Positions 34,480 to 44,688 are shown, counted from the first letter of the stretch. The stretch is DNA of 64,000 bases from Burkholderiales bacterium JOSHI_001 (GCA_000244995.1 CM001438.1:5064096-5128095), one strand, 5' to 3'. Translations and numbers: made by a program. Notes: generated by a model not told the origin, from the letters alone.

Positions 34480-35613
34480 TCACGCCCGCCGGCCCAGGCG
34501 CAGCAGCGCGCCGGCCAGCCAGAAACACAGCAGGCACGACAGGCTGCCTGTGACGGCGAATTTCAGCAGCGCAGGCGCGACCACCGCCTTCCCCACCAGC
34601 GCCACGGCCACCACCACCGGCGGGTGGATGACGTAGATGGTGAAGGCCCGTCGCGCCAAGGCCTGGCCCAACCACCCGGGCGAAGAAAAATGCCGCTGGC
34701 CACGCTGCAGCACGCTGAGGATCACGCCCCAGGCCAGCAGCGGCTCCCACAGCGCGTACACCAGCGCCAGCACGCTGAACCCGCCTTCGGCCTGGCCCTG
34801 CAGACCCCACCATCGGCCGCCGAACAAGGCCACCAGCGGCAGCACCGGCAGCGTGGCCCAGGCCACGCGGCGCCACCAGCGCACCTGCGCCTCGGGCCAG
34901 TCGGCCAGCCATTGCGGCGCAGCCCCCCACAGCCCGGCGACGTACAGCACGCCGTAGCTGGCGAAGTAGCCCAGTTGCAGGTGCGCCACCTCGGTGCCCA
35001 CCGGCCAGCGCAGGCGCAGCCCGAAGGCAAGCAGCCCGGTGGCCAGTGCGGCCACCACCATGATGCGGTTGGACGGCCAGGTGCGTGGCGGGCCGTCCCG
35101 CTTCAGCAGGCGCTGGCGCAGGCCCGGCAGCAGGGAGGTGGCCACCACGGTGGCTGCGGCCAGCAGCAGCAGGGCCCAGGCAAACCACATCGGTCCTGGC
35201 TCGAACACCCCCTGCCGCCACAGCGACAGCAGCGTGTCCACCACCGGCTGGCCGCGCGCCGTGCGCGCCAATGCGATGGTGAAGGGCCCGATCACGAAGC
35301 CGTAGAACAGCAGCGGCAGCCCCAGGCGCCCAGCGCGCGCCTTCAGGAAGCCCCAGCCACCTTTGGCGGCCAGCGCCGCCGGCGTGAAGTAGCCGGCCAG
35401 CAGGAAGAAAAAGCCCATGAACCAGGCCTGGTTCACCGTGCAGAAGAACACCAGCAGGCGTAACGCCCAGGCGTCGCCGGGCAGCAACTCCTTGTAGTAC
35501 CAGCCGCCGATGGCGCCATAGGTGATGGCGGTGTGGTGCAGCACCACCAGCAGCGTGGTGCCGGCGCGCGCAGCGTCGATGCCGGCGTGGCGCGCGGGCG
35601 GGCTGGCGTTCAC
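34480..35613 (-). CDS. Membrane acyltransferase, acyltransferase-3 family
   Basis: This 377-residue protein has about ten helices. The N-terminus (GIDAARAGTTLLVVLHHTAITY) carries the catalytic-type His of the acyltransferase-3/OafA family, and WFMGFFFLLAGYF and FTIYVIHPPVV are typical family segments. Such enzymes transfer acyl groups to surface glycans or similar acceptors. It starts with GTG 35613; no in-frame ATG exists upstream before unrelated sequence. It is a single gene, convergent with the TolA-like gene and divergent from the phosphatase. The acceptor is unknown. Confidence 0.85.
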   Translation of the reverse strand: MNASPPARHAGIDAARAGTTLLVVLHHTAITYGAIGGWYYKELLPGDAWALRLLVFFCTVNQAWFMGFFFLLAGYFTPAALAAKGGWGFLKARAGRLGLPLLFYGFVIGPFTIALARTARGQPVVDTLLSLWRQGVFEPGPMWFAWALLLLAAATVVATSLLPGLRQRLLKRDGPPRTWPSNRIMVVAALATGLLAFGLRLRWPVGTEVAHLQLGYFASYGVLYVAGLWGAAPQWLADWPEAQVRWWRRVAWATLPVLPLVALFGGRWWGLQGQAEGGFSVLALVYALWEPLLAWGVILSVLQRGQRHFSSPGWLGQALARRAFTIYVIHPPVVVAVALVGKAVVAPALLKFAVTGSLSCLLCFWLAGALLRLGRRA

Positions 35614-35706
35614 GGCGGGTTGGCGGGGATGGGCATGACCCCACTGTAGGGAGTGGCGGGCCGCTGCGCGATCATGGTCAACACTGCCACCCGTCGCAGG
35701 TCTGTC

Positions 35707-36285
35707 ATGCCTGAAACCGCCCGCCACCTGAATCGACGCAGCCTGCTGGCCGCCGGTGCCGCGCTGGCCCTGCCTGCGCGGGCCGGCGACGACGCGCTGG
35801 CCGCCCTGCGCGCCGGCGGCGTGGTGCTGGCCCTGCGCCATGCCCAAGCGCCCGGCAGCTTCGACCCGCCCAATTTCCGCCTGGGCGACTGCAGCACCCA
35901 GCGCAACCTGGACGACAGTGGCCGTGCCCAGGCGCGGCGCATCGGCCACTGGTTCGCGCAGCAAGGCCTGAAGCCCACACGGGTTCGCAGCAGCCCCTGG
36001 TGCCGCTGCATGGACACGGCCACGCTGGCCTTTGGTGCGGCCGGCGCCTGGGCGGCACTGGGCTCGCCCCGGGGGTTTGCCGAAAGCACCAACGAACAGC
36101 ACCTGGGCGAACTGCGCCAGGCCCTGCTGGCGCGTTCACGGCAGGAAAGCTTCGAGGTGTGGGTGACCCACATGTTCGTGCTGCAGGCCTTGGTGGGTCA
36201 GGGCACAGCTTCGGGCGAAGGGCTGGTGCTGCGCCCCGACGCACAGGGCAGCGTGCAGGTGCTGGCGCGGCTGGCGGCCGGGTAG
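35707..36285 (+). CDS. Exported histidine phosphatase (phosphoglycerate mutase superfamily)
   Basis: This 192-residue protein has an RR-containing leader (NRRSLLAAGAALALPARA). The catalytic motif is LRHAQ (instead of the usual RHG), with the second Arg in RVRSSPWCRCMDTA and the second His in VWVTHMFVLQAL, so the active-site set is complete. The STNEQHLGELRQALL segment matches small periplasmic histidine phosphatases. ATG 35707 is chosen; a GTG at 35653 would add an unlikely extension. The substrate is unknown. Confidence 0.85.
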   Translation: MPETARHLNRRSLLAAGAALALPARAGDDALAALRAGGVVLALRHAQAPGSFDPPNFRLGDCSTQRNLDDSGRAQARRIGHWFAQQGLKPTRVRSSPWCRCMDTATLAFGAAGAWAALGSPRGFAESTNEQHLGELRQALLARSRQESFEVWVTHMFVLQALVGQGTASGEGLVLRPDAQGSVQVLARLAAG

Positions 36286-36293
36286 CGAAGGGT

Positions 36294-37919
36294 TCAGACC
36301 GCGTCGGCCACCGCCACATGGCCCGGTCGTTCGCCTGGCGCGGCGTCGAACAACTTGCGGGTGTAGGCGTGCTGCGGGTCGGCGTACAGCTCGGCGGTGC
36401 GGCCCTGCTCGACGATGCGGCCCTGGTGCATGACGATGACCCGGTCGCACAGCTGCGCGGCCACGCGCAGGTCGTGGGTGATGAACAGCATGCCCAGCCC
36501 CAACTCGTCCTGGATGCCGCGCAACAGCTTCAGGATCTGCGCCTGCACCGACACGTCCAGCGCGCTGACCGCTTCGTCGGCCACCAGCACCTGGGGCTGG
36601 CAGGCCAGCGCCCGGGCGATCGCCAGGCGCTGGCGCTGGCCGCCCGAGAACTGGCTGGGGTAGCGCTGCAGGCCTTCACGCGGCAGGCGCACCTTGTCCA
36701 TCAGCACCGCGGCGCGTTCTTCGGCTTGCGCGCGCGTGGCGCCGAAGTTCACCGCGCCTTCGATCAGGCTTTCGCCCACGCGCAGGCGCGGGTTCAGGCT
36801 GCGGTTGGGGTCCTGGAACACCACCTGCACCCGGCTGCGCAGCGGGCGCAGGCGCGATTCGGGCTGCTGGGCCACTTCCGCATCGGTCCAGTGGATGCGC
36901 CCGGCGCTGGGGTCGATCAGGCGGATCAGGCAGCGTGCGAAGGTGCTCTTGCCGCTGCCCGATTCGCCCACGATGCCCACGGTTTCGCCGGCGCGGATGG
37001 CCACGCTGGCTTCGCGCAGCGCATGGGTTTCGCGCGCGCGTCCCAGCCAGTCGTGCGAGCGGTAGGTCTTGCTCACCGCATCACCCGCCAGCAGCGCGGG
37101 GCCCTGCGCCTCGGGGCGCGCGGGCGGCGGCTGCAGGCTGGGCACCGCGGCCAGCAGCATGCGGGTGTAGTCCTCGCGCGGGGCGTGCAGCACCTGGTCG
37201 CGCGGGCCGATTTCCACCGGCAGGCCCTGGTTCATCACCAGCACGGTGTCGGCGATCTCGGCCACCACGCCCATGTCGTGGGTGATGAAGAGCACGGCCG
37301 AGCCCTGCTCGCGCTGCAGCTCTTCGATCAGCGACAGGATCTCCTTCTGGGTGGTGACGTCCAGCGCCGTGGTGGGCTCGTCGCAGATCAGCAGGGCCGG
37401 TTTCAGGATGACGGCCATGGCAATGACGATGCGCTGGCGCTGCCCGCCCGACAGCTGGTGCGGAAAGCTGCGGTAGATGCGCTGGGCTTCAGGCAGCTTC
37501 ACGCGTTCGAACACGCGCAGGATCTCGGCCTGGCGCTGCGCCGCGGGCCAGTTCGTGTGGGTGCGCAGCAGTTCGTCCACCTGGTCGCCGCAGGCCATCA
37601 CCGGGTTCAGCGCGGTCATGGGTTCCTGGAACACCATGCCCATCACCTGGCCACGCAGGTCGCGCAGGCGCTGGGTGGACGCCTGCAGCAGGTTCTCGCC
37701 CTTCAGCAGCACCTCGCCACCGGCCACGCGCACTTCCTTGGGCAACAGGCCCATCACCGTGGTGGCCATCACCGACTTGCCCGAGCCGGACTCACCCACC
37801 ACGCACAGGGTCTGGCCGGCTGCTATGGACAGGCTGACGCCCTGCACGGCGTGCGTGCGGTCGCCACCGGCGGGCAGCGCCACTTGCAGCTTGCTGATCT
37901 GGAGGACCGGCGCGCTCAT
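36294..37919 (-). CDS. Peptide-type ABC transporter, double ATPase protein
   Basis: This 541-residue protein joins two ATPase domains, equivalent to OppD and OppF in one chain. Domain 1 has [20 protein letters not shown] and [13 protein letters not shown]; domain 2 has [20 protein letters not shown] and [12 protein letters not shown]. Both have intact switch His (LFITHD). The layout matches YejF/GsiA-type transporters. ATG 37919 overlaps the permease stop (ATGA). It is the last gene of an amidase-SBP-permease-permease-ATPase run; the substrate is likely a short peptide or amide (inference). Confidence 0.93.
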   Translation of the reverse strand: MSAPVLQISKLQVALPAGGDRTHAVQGVSLSIAAGQTLCVVGESGSGKSVMATTVMGLLPKEVRVAGGEVLLKGENLLQASTQRLRDLRGQVMGMVFQEPMTALNPVMACGDQVDELLRTHTNWPAAQRQAEILRVFERVKLPEAQRIYRSFPHQLSGGQRQRIVIAMAVILKPALLICDEPTTALDVTTQKEILSLIEELQREQGSAVLFITHDMGVVAEIADTVLVMNQGLPVEIGPRDQVLHAPREDYTRMLLAAVPSLQPPPARPEAQGPALLAGDAVSKTYRSHDWLGRARETHALREASVAIRAGETVGIVGESGSGKSTFARCLIRLIDPSAGRIHWTDAEVAQQPESRLRPLRSRVQVVFQDPNRSLNPRLRVGESLIEGAVNFGATRAQAEERAAVLMDKVRLPREGLQRYPSQFSGGQRQRLAIARALACQPQVLVADEAVSALDVSVQAQILKLLRGIQDELGLGMLFITHDLRVAAQLCDRVIVMHQGRIVEQGRTAELYADPQHAYTRKLFDAAPGERPGHVAVADAV

Positions 37920-38788
37920 CGTTTTGCAAACTTGGGGTCCAGCACGTCGCGCATGCCGTCGCCCAGCAGGTTCACCGCCAGCACCGTGGGCACCAGGAAC
38001 AGGGCCGGCCACAGCACCGCGCCGGGGTACTGGCTGAAGGCGATGCGGCCCTCGGCCATGATGTTGCCCCAGGTGGGCACGTCCGGCGGCAGGCCCAGGC
38101 CCAGGAAGCTGAGGATGGCTTCGGTCAGCACCGCGCTGGCCGCGATGAAGGTGCCCTGCACGATCATGGGCGCCAGCGCATTGGGCAGGATGTGGCGCCA
38201 CAGGATGACGGGTGTGGGCGTGGCCAGCGCGCGCGCGGCTTCCACGAAGGGTTCTTCGCGCAGCGTCAGCACCAGGCTGCGCACCAGGCGCGTGACGCGC
38301 GGCACTTCGGGGATGGCGATGGCCACCACCACGGTCCACACCTTGGCGCCCAGCGCGGCCACCAGGGCGATGGCCAGCAGGATCGCCGGGATGGCCATCA
38401 GCCCGTCCATGAAACGCATCAGCACCGCGTCGGCGCCGCGGAAGTAGCCGGCCAGCATGCCCAGCAGCGCGCCCAGGCCAAGCGCCACCACCGCGGTGGC
38501 CAGTCCCACGATCAGCGACACCCGGGTGCCGTAGATCACGCGGCTCCAGATGTCGCGGCCCAGGCTGTCGCCGCCCATGTGCAGGGTGTGCGCCACGCTG
38601 GAACCATCGGCCAGCGCGAAGGGCGCGTGGGTGCCCGAGGGCGCGTAGATGTGCGACGCGTCCATCTGCGCCGGGTCCACCGTGCCCAGCCAGGGCGCGG
38701 CCAGCGCAACCAGCACCAGCAGCGACAGCACGGCGATGCCGAAGCGCACGGCGCCGTTGCGCGAAAGCCGCTTCAACGTGATGTTCAT
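37916..38788 (-). CDS. Peptide-type ABC transporter permease, DppC/OppC-like
   Basis: This 290-residue membrane protein has the OppC-type N-terminal helix and periplasmic segment (APWLGTVDPAQMDASHIYAPSGTHAPF... GGDSLGRDIWSR) and the EAA loop VEAARALATPTPVILWRHILPNA. The C-terminus reads MRDVLDPKF. ATG 38788 is chosen because of GGAGGA 7 bases upstream. It is separated from the preceding permease gene by 106 bp that hold the second copy of the 85-bp structured repeat. Confidence 0.93.
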   Translation of the reverse strand: MNITLKRLSRNGAVRFGIAVLSLLVLVALAAPWLGTVDPAQMDASHIYAPSGTHAPFALADGSSVAHTLHMGGDSLGRDIWSRVIYGTRVSLIVGLATAVVALGLGALLGMLAGYFRGADAVLMRFMDGLMAIPAILLAIALVAALGAKVWTVVVAIAIPEVPRVTRLVRSLVLTLREEPFVEAARALATPTPVILWRHILPNALAPMIVQGTFIAASAVLTEAILSFLGLGLPPDVPTWGNIMAEGRIAFSQYPGAVLWPALFLVPTVLAVNLLGDGMRDVLDPKFAKR

Positions 38789-38805
38789 GGCAGTCCTCCG
38801 CCCAG

Positions 38806-38890
38806 CCAAGCGGACCCCACGGATCCGGCTTCGCCGGTCCGTCGGGGTCGCCCCCCTGGGGGGGAGGCGCCGAAGGCGCTACGGGGGGGG
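38806..38890 (-). repeat. 85-bp structured dispersed repeat, copy 2
   Basis: This copy matches the one at 3553-3637 over its whole length, with the same nested stems (CCGGC-TTC-GCCGG; CCCCC/GGGGG; GCGCC-GAA-GGCGC). It fills the intergenic space between the two permease genes and is read in the same orientation relative to transcription as copy 1. In an mRNA it could act as a stability or partial-termination element, setting different levels of the two permease segments (inference). Confidence 0.8.
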
Positions 38891-38894
38891 GCCA

Positions 38895-39848
38895 TCAGTA
38901 GCGAATCCTCGGGTCGAGGAAGAGGTAGCTCACGTCCACCAGCAGGTTGATCAGCACGTACAGCACGCTGAAGAACAGCACCACGCCCTGGATGACCGGG
39001 AAGTCGCGGTTCAGCACCGCTTCCACTGTGAGCGAGCCCAGGCCGGGGATGGAATACACGGTTTCGGTGACCACCACCCCGCCGATCAGCAGGGCCACGC
39101 CGATGCCGATGACCGTGGCAATCGGCACCGCCGCATTGGCCACCGCATGGCGCACCAGCACCGCGCGTTCGGTGATGCCTTTGGCGCGGGCGGTGCGGAT
39201 GTAGTCCTCGGTCAGCGCTTCGCTGACGCTGGCGCGGGTGACGCGGGCGATCAACGCCACGTAAATCATGCCCAGCGTCACCCAGGGCAGCACCAGGTGC
39301 CGCGCCCAGGGCAGAAAACCCTGGGCGTCACTGCCGAACAGGCGCTTGTAGCCCTGCACCGGCAGCCAGGACAGCTGGATGGAAAACACGTAGATCAGCA
39401 GGTAGCCCACCACGAACACCGGCACCGAAAAACCCAGCACCGAAAAGCCCGACAGCAGCCGGTCCAGCCAGCCGCCCATGCGCCAGGCGGCCAAGGTGCC
39501 CAGCGGCACCGCCACCGCCACCGCCAGCAACATGGTGCCGATGGCCAGGGCCAGCGTGGGTTCGATGCGCTGGGCAATCAGCGCGGTGACCGGCTTGGTG
39601 AGGTAGTAGGAAAAGCCCAGGTTACCCTGGGCCACCTTGGCCAGCCAGATGCCGTACTGCAGCGGCAGCGGTTTTGTCAGGCCGAGCTGCTGGCGCACCT
39701 GCTCGATTTCCTGGCTGGTGGCCGAGTTGCCGGCGATCACCGCCGCCGGGTCGCCCGGCGCCAGGCGCAGGATCAGGAACACCACCACCGACACGATCAG
39801 CAGCACCGGCAGCACGGCCGCCAGGCGCTGCAGCAGGAAGCGCAGCAT
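38895..39848 (-). CDS. Peptide-type ABC transporter permease, DppB/OppB-like
   Basis: This 317-residue membrane protein has the DppB-type opening (LRFLLQRLAAVLPVLLIVSVVVFLILRLAPGDPA) and the EAA loop YIRTARAKGITERAVLVRHAVANA. It ends LDPRIRY, as is usual for the family. It starts 6 bp after the stop of the binding-protein gene, so translation is probably coupled. Confidence 0.93.
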   Translation of the reverse strand: MLRFLLQRLAAVLPVLLIVSVVVFLILRLAPGDPAAVIAGNSATSQEIEQVRQQLGLTKPLPLQYGIWLAKVAQGNLGFSYYLTKPVTALIAQRIEPTLALAIGTMLLAVAVAVPLGTLAAWRMGGWLDRLLSGFSVLGFSVPVFVVGYLLIYVFSIQLSWLPVQGYKRLFGSDAQGFLPWARHLVLPWVTLGMIYVALIARVTRASVSEALTEDYIRTARAKGITERAVLVRHAVANAAVPIATVIGIGVALLIGGVVVTETVYSIPGLGSLTVEAVLNRDFPVIQGVVLFFSVLYVLINLLVDVSYLFLDPRIRY

Positions 39849-39854
39849 GCGGGC

Positions 39855-41444
39855 TCAGCCCTTCTTCACGCCCCACAGCAGGGGCACGCCTGCGTTCACC
39901 GGAACCAGGCCGGTGATGTTCTTGCGCACCACGCTCGGGCTTTGGTACTGGCCCAGGGGCGCATGGGTGGCGGTCTCGATGGCCATCAGTTGGATCTGCT
40001 CGGCCAGTTGCTTCTTCTCAGGCAGGGTGGTGGCGCGGGCGAACTTGTCCTTCAGCGCTTCAATGCGGGTTTCGTCCTGCCAACCGAACCAGCCCTTGTC
40101 GCCCCGCGCGTTCAGCATGGCCTGGCCGAGTGGGTTCTCCAGGTCGCCCGCGGTCCAGGCGGTGAGGAAGATGTTCCAGCCGCCGCCGGACGGCGGGTCT
40201 TTCTTCGCCCGACGCGCCAGCAGGCTGGCCCAGTCCATCTGCTGGAAATCGACCTTGAAGCCGGCCGCTTCCAGCTGCTGCTTGGCCACCAGCGGGATCT
40301 TGGCGATGCTGGCCAGGTCGGTGGGCCGCATCAGGGTGACCGGGGTGCCGTCGTAGCCCGCCTCCTTCAGCATGGCTTGCGCCTTCTGTGGGTTGGCCAC
40401 GCCGGTGAAGTAGCCGGTCTTGTCGCTGGAATAGGTGCCGGTGCACAGGTAAATGCTGGGGCAGTAGCGGTACAGGCCCGGCACGCCCACCTGCGTCTTG
40501 AGATAAGCCTCCTGGCCGATGGCCACCATGGCGGCCTGGCGGATCTTCACGTTGTCGAAGGGCTTGTGCAGGTGGTTGAAGCGCAGGATGTAGCCCAGGC
40601 CGCCCACCGCGAAGTCTTCCACCCGCAGCTCGGGGTTGGCCTTCAATTGCGAGATCTGCTCGAAGGCGGGTTGCTCCACCCAATCCACCTCGCCGGCCTT
40701 GATGGCGTTGAACTGGGTTTGCGTGTCGCGGATGATGACCCACTCCACCTTGTCCACGTTCACCACCTTGCCGCCGGTCAGCCCGTCAATCGGCTCGGCG
40801 CGCGGCTTGTACTTGGTGTTCTTCAGGTACACCACCTTTTCACCCGGCTTGAACTCGTCGGCCTTGAAGACGAAGGGGCCCGAGCCGATGGTTTCCTTGA
40901 TCTGCTCGGTGGCGGGCGTGGCGGCAATGCGCGCCGGCATGATGAAGGGCACGTTGGACGATGGCTTGCCGAGTGCGTCCAGCACGATGCCGCAGGGCTC
41001 GTTCAGGTTGATCTTGAAGGTCTTGGCGTCCACCGCTTCATAGCCGGCGATGAACTTGCCCAGCACGCCGCCCATGGCGTCGCGCTGGGCCCAGCGCTTG
41101 AGCGACGCGATGACGTCTTCGCTGGTCACCGGCTTGTCGTCGTGGAAGGCCAGGCCGTCGCGCAGCGTGAAGGTCCAGGTCTTGCCGTCCTTGCTGGTGG
41201 ACCATTTGTCCACCATCTGCGGTTTGACCTCGCCCTTCTGGTTCACCGCGAACAGGGTGTCGTACACCATGTAGGCGTGGTTGCGGGTGACGTAGGCGGT
41301 GGTCCACACCGGGTCCAGCACGGTCAGGTTGGCGTGTGGCACGAAGCGCAGCGTGCCGGCCTGGGCCCAGGCCTGGCCGTGCAGGCCCAGCAGACCGGCG
41401 GCCAGGGCCGCACTGGCCAGGAGGTTTCGGCGGTGGAGGTGCAT
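39855..41444 (-). CDS. Peptide/opine-type ABC substrate-binding protein
   Basis: This 529-residue exported protein has a leader (HRRNLLASAALAAGLLGL...AWA) and the family-5 extracellular solute-binding fold (LTVLDPVWTTAYVTRNHAYMVYDTL, WTFTLRDGLAFHDDKPVTSEDV). ATG 41444 is chosen because it gives a proper signal peptide; AAAGGGAC lies upstream. It serves the adjacent DppBC-like permeases and double ATPase. The amidase gene 155 bp upstream, in the same direction, suggests the imported compound is then hydrolysed (inference). Confidence 0.93.
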   Translation of the reverse strand: MHLHRRNLLASAALAAGLLGLHGQAWAQAGTLRFVPHANLTVLDPVWTTAYVTRNHAYMVYDTLFAVNQKGEVKPQMVDKWSTSKDGKTWTFTLRDGLAFHDDKPVTSEDVIASLKRWAQRDAMGGVLGKFIAGYEAVDAKTFKINLNEPCGIVLDALGKPSSNVPFIMPARIAATPATEQIKETIGSGPFVFKADEFKPGEKVVYLKNTKYKPRAEPIDGLTGGKVVNVDKVEWVIIRDTQTQFNAIKAGEVDWVEQPAFEQISQLKANPELRVEDFAVGGLGYILRFNHLHKPFDNVKIRQAAMVAIGQEAYLKTQVGVPGLYRYCPSIYLCTGTYSSDKTGYFTGVANPQKAQAMLKEAGYDGTPVTLMRPTDLASIAKIPLVAKQQLEAAGFKVDFQQMDWASLLARRAKKDPPSGGGWNIFLTAWTAGDLENPLGQAMLNARGDKGWFGWQDETRIEALKDKFARATTLPEKKQLAEQIQLMAIETATHAPLGQYQSPSVVRKNITGLVPVNAGVPLLWGVKKG

Positions 41445-41599
41445 GGTGGGTGTCCCTTTCTGTGTGCGTTCGAACCGCGGGCAGGCGGCATGCCGCGATT
41501 GTGGGTTCCGCCCACGCTGCCGGTGCCTAGGGGCAAACAGCAGGGTGCGGACTGTCCGGCTGGAAATGCAAGGCGCGTGCCCAGTGCGGCGCACCCCTT

Positions 41600-43069
41600 T
41601 CAGGCGTCAGGCGGGCGCTGGGCCAGCAGGGCCGCGCTGCATTGTTCGTAGGCGGCGCACAGGCGCAGCAAGGCCGCGTCCCCCAGTGGCTGGCCGATGA
41701 GTTGCAGCCCCATGGGCCAGCGCCCCTGGGCGTGGAAGCCCGCCGGCACGCTGGCCGCCGGCAGCCCGGCAAAGGTGGCGTACAGCGTGCACTCCATCCA
41801 GCGGTGGTAGGTGTCCATGGCGCGGCCGGCCACCTGGCGGGGCCAGGTCTCTTCCAGGCGAAACGGCCACACCTGCGCCACCGGCAGGGCCAGCGCGTCG
41901 TAGCGCGCCATCAATCCCACCATGTGGTTCTGGAAGGCGCTGCGCACCTGGGCCGCCTGCATGAATTCGGTGAAACCCAGGCCCTGCGCGCTGTCGTGTT
42001 CCCACAGCGCTTCGGGCTTGACCTGGGCGCGCGCGGCCTCGCCGCCCGCGGCCTTCAAGGCCGCCGCCACCGCCGGCGCCACCAGGGCACGCCGCCACAC
42101 CAGCCAGGCGTTCCACAGCGAATGCAGGTCGAAGCCCAGCGCGGCGGGTTCGACGATGGCGCCATCGCCTTCCAGGCGCTTCAGCGCCTGCTGGCACAGG
42201 TCCAGGATGCCGGGCTCCACGGCCAAGTGGCCACCCAGGTCGCCCAGCCAGCCGATGCGCAAGCCGCGCGCCCGCACCGGCCCGGCCGGCACGAAGCTTT
42301 GTGGCGCGTCGGCCAGGGACAAGGGCACGCGGGCGTCATGCCCCGCTTGCGTGGACAGCAGCGCGGCCAGGTCGCGCACAGTGCGCGCCATCGGCCCATC
42401 GGTGCCCAGCTGGCTGACGAAGAGTTCGGGCTTGGGCCAGGCCGGCACCCGTCCCTGGCTGGGGCGCAGGCCGAACACATGGTTCCAGCCGGCCGGGTTG
42501 CGCAGCGAACCCATGAAGTCCGACCCGTCGGCCACCGGCAGCATTCGCAGCGCCAGCGCCACCGCGGCACCGCCGCTGCTGCCGCCGGCGCTGACGGCGC
42601 CGTCCCACGCGTTGGGCGTGGACCCGAACAGCGGGTTGTAGGTGTGCGAGCCCAGCCCGAATTCGGGCATGTTGGTCTTGCCCACGACGATGCAGCCCGC
42701 GGCCTTCATGCGTGCCACGTACAGGCTGTCCTGCGTGGGCATGGCCCGGGCCCACAAAGGGCTGCCGAAGGTGGTGGGAAAGCCCAGCGCGTTGCCGGTG
42801 TCCTTGATGGCCTGCGGCACCCCGTGCAGCCAGCCGCGGGCGCCGGGCGCGCTGCGGCGCGGGGCGATCTCGGCGTCCAGCGCGTCGGCCTGGGCCAGCA
42901 GGGTGTCGTCCGGCGCCAGGTTCACGAAGGCCTTGGCGCGCGGGTTCAAGGCGTGGATGCGGCCCAGGGTGGCCTGCATCACCTCGCGGCACGACACCCG
43001 GCGCGCGCGGATGGCGCCGGACAGCGCCTCGGCGCTCCAGTCGGTGATGCTTCCTGCGGGCAGGCTCAT
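41600..43069 (-). CDS. Amidase-signature family amidase
   Basis: This 489-residue enzyme has the Ser-cisSer-Lys triad: Lys89 (VPQAIKDTG), cis-Ser164 (AGGSSGGAA) and nucleophile Ser188 (DGSDFMGSLRNPAG). FEGP-like context follows in VSQLGTDGPMARTVRD. The start at 43069 is followed by the normal family N-terminus (SAEALSGAIRARRVSCREVM). It lies upstream of, and in the same direction as, the peptide-type ABC transporter. It is divergent from a second amidase with 111 bp between them. The substrate is not predictable; members hydrolyse varied amides. Confidence 0.93.
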   Translation of the reverse strand: MSLPAGSITDWSAEALSGAIRARRVSCREVMQATLGRIHALNPRAKAFVNLAPDDTLLAQADALDAEIAPRRSAPGARGWLHGVPQAIKDTGNALGFPTTFGSPLWARAMPTQDSLYVARMKAAGCIVVGKTNMPEFGLGSHTYNPLFGSTPNAWDGAVSAGGSSGGAAVALALRMLPVADGSDFMGSLRNPAGWNHVFGLRPSQGRVPAWPKPELFVSQLGTDGPMARTVRDLAALLSTQAGHDARVPLSLADAPQSFVPAGPVRARGLRIGWLGDLGGHLAVEPGILDLCQQALKRLEGDGAIVEPAALGFDLHSLWNAWLVWRRALVAPAVAAALKAAGGEAARAQVKPEALWEHDSAQGLGFTEFMQAAQVRSAFQNHMVGLMARYDALALPVAQVWPFRLEETWPRQVAGRAMDTYHRWMECTLYATFAGLPAASVPAGFHAQGRWPMGLQLIGQPLGDAALLRLCAAYEQCSAALLAQRPPDA

Positions 43070-43180
43070 GGCTTGAAGTGTGAAGGCCGACGCAGCCGCC
43101 ACGGTAGCAAGTTTGCGCAAAGCCGGCCCCGGGTTTGCCGGGGGATGGGCGCAGGCGCCCGGCCTGCTTAGGATGGGGGC

Positions 43181-44641
43181 ATGAGCGAACTTGCCTTCGA
43201 AAGCGCCAGCACCCTGGCCGCGCGTCTGCGGCGGCGCGAGATCTCGTCCACCGAACTGCTGCGGCATTTCATCGCCCGCATCGAAGGCCTGGACGGCGCC
43301 ATCAATGCGGTGGTGGTGCGCGACTTCGACCGCGCGCTGCAGCGCGCCCAGGCCGCCGACGCCGCCCTGGCCCGCGGCGAAAGCTGGGGCCCGCTGCACG
43401 GCCTGCCGATGACGGTGAAGGAAAGCTTCGACTGGGCCGGCACGCCCACCACCTGGGGCATTCCGGCCTTCAAGGACAACATCGCCACCGGTACCGCGGT
43501 GGCCGTGCAGCGCCTGCTGGATGCGGGCGCCATCGTGTTCGGCAAGACCAATGTGCCGGTGGCGCTGGCCGACTGGCAAAGCTTCAACCCGATCTACGGC
43601 ACCACGAACAACCCCTGGAACACCGAACGCACGCCCGGCGGCAGTTCGGGCGGCAGCGCGGCGGCGCTGGCCGCGGGCTTCACCGCACTGGAACTGGGCA
43701 GCGACATCGGTGCGTCCATCCGCAACCCGGCGCACTACTGCGGCGTCTGGGGCCACAAGCCCACCTGGGGCGTGGTGCCCATGCAAGGCCACCAGCTGCC
43801 CGGCGACGAGTGCATCGACGCGCTGGACATCGCCGCGGCCGGCCCCCTGGCGCGCAGCGCGCACGACCTGACGCTGGCGATGGACATCCTGACCACACCG
43901 CTTTCGCACTTCGGCCCGCTGGGCTGGACGCGCGCGCAGTGGCGCGACGCCGGTACGCCGCCCACGCGGTTGCGCGTGGCCATCGTGGCGGACGACCCGG
44001 TGGCCGAGGTGGACGCCAGCGTGCGCGATGAAGTGCGGAAGCTGGCCGCCTTCCTGCGCGAACGCGGCTTCACGGTGAGCGAAACCGCCCGCCCGGTGAA
44101 CAGCGAAGAAGCCTGGGAGGTCTACATCCACCTGCTGCGCAGCGCCACCGGCGCGCACTTCAACGACGCCGACTACGCCGCCGCGCTGGACAACGCGAAG
44201 CACCATCCGCCGGGCAGCCGCGAGTTCGCCGCCTGGCACTGGCATGCCAGCACCCTGAGCCACCGCGAATGGGTGCAGTACGACGAACGCCGCGCCGTGC
44301 TGCGCCGCCAATGGGCGGCCTTCTTTGAGCAGTGGGATGTGCTGATCTGCCCGGTGGCCACCGCGCCCGCCTTTCGCCACATGCAGACCGGCTTCCGTTG
44401 GGAACGCATGCTGCAGGTCAACGGCCACGACCAGCCCACCACGCAGCAGCTGTTCTGGGCCGGCTACCCCGGCCTGTGCGGCCTGCCGGCCACGGCCGTG
44501 CCCCTGGGCCACAGCGCCGACGGCCTGCCCATCGGCGCGCAGATCGTCGGCCCGGTGTTCGGCGACCCGACCTGCTTGCGCTTGGCACGTTGGCTGGAAG
44601 CCGAGTACCGCGGCTTCGTGGCGCCGCCCGGGCTGGCCTGA
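43181..44641 (+). CDS. Amidase-signature family amidase, second copy
   Basis: This 486-residue enzyme has Lys80 (LPMTVKESFD), cis-Ser155 (TPGGSSGGSA) and nucleophile Ser179 (GSDIGASIRNPAH), a complete triad. It is only distantly similar to its divergent neighbour, so this is not a recent duplication. A -10-like TAGGAT (43169-43174) ends six bases before the ATG, so the mRNA may be nearly leaderless; alternatively GGATGGGGG serves as a Shine-Dalgarno sequence. The substrate is unknown. Confidence 0.93.
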   Translation: MSELAFESASTLAARLRRREISSTELLRHFIARIEGLDGAINAVVVRDFDRALQRAQAADAALARGESWGPLHGLPMTVKESFDWAGTPTTWGIPAFKDNIATGTAVAVQRLLDAGAIVFGKTNVPVALADWQSFNPIYGTTNNPWNTERTPGGSSGGSAAALAAGFTALELGSDIGASIRNPAHYCGVWGHKPTWGVVPMQGHQLPGDECIDALDIAAAGPLARSAHDLTLAMDILTTPLSHFGPLGWTRAQWRDAGTPPTRLRVAIVADDPVAEVDASVRDEVRKLAAFLRERGFTVSETARPVNSEEAWEVYIHLLRSATGAHFNDADYAAALDNAKHHPPGSREFAAWHWHASTLSHREWVQYDERRAVLRRQWAAFFEQWDVLICPVATAPAFRHMQTGFRWERMLQVNGHDQPTTQQLFWAGYPGLCGLPATAVPLGHSADGLPIGAQIVGPVFGDPTCLRLARWLEAEYRGFVAPPGLA

Positions 44642-44688
44642 GGCGGGCGAGCCCCCTGCGTACCCGGCCCCCCAGCCAGGCCGCCACC

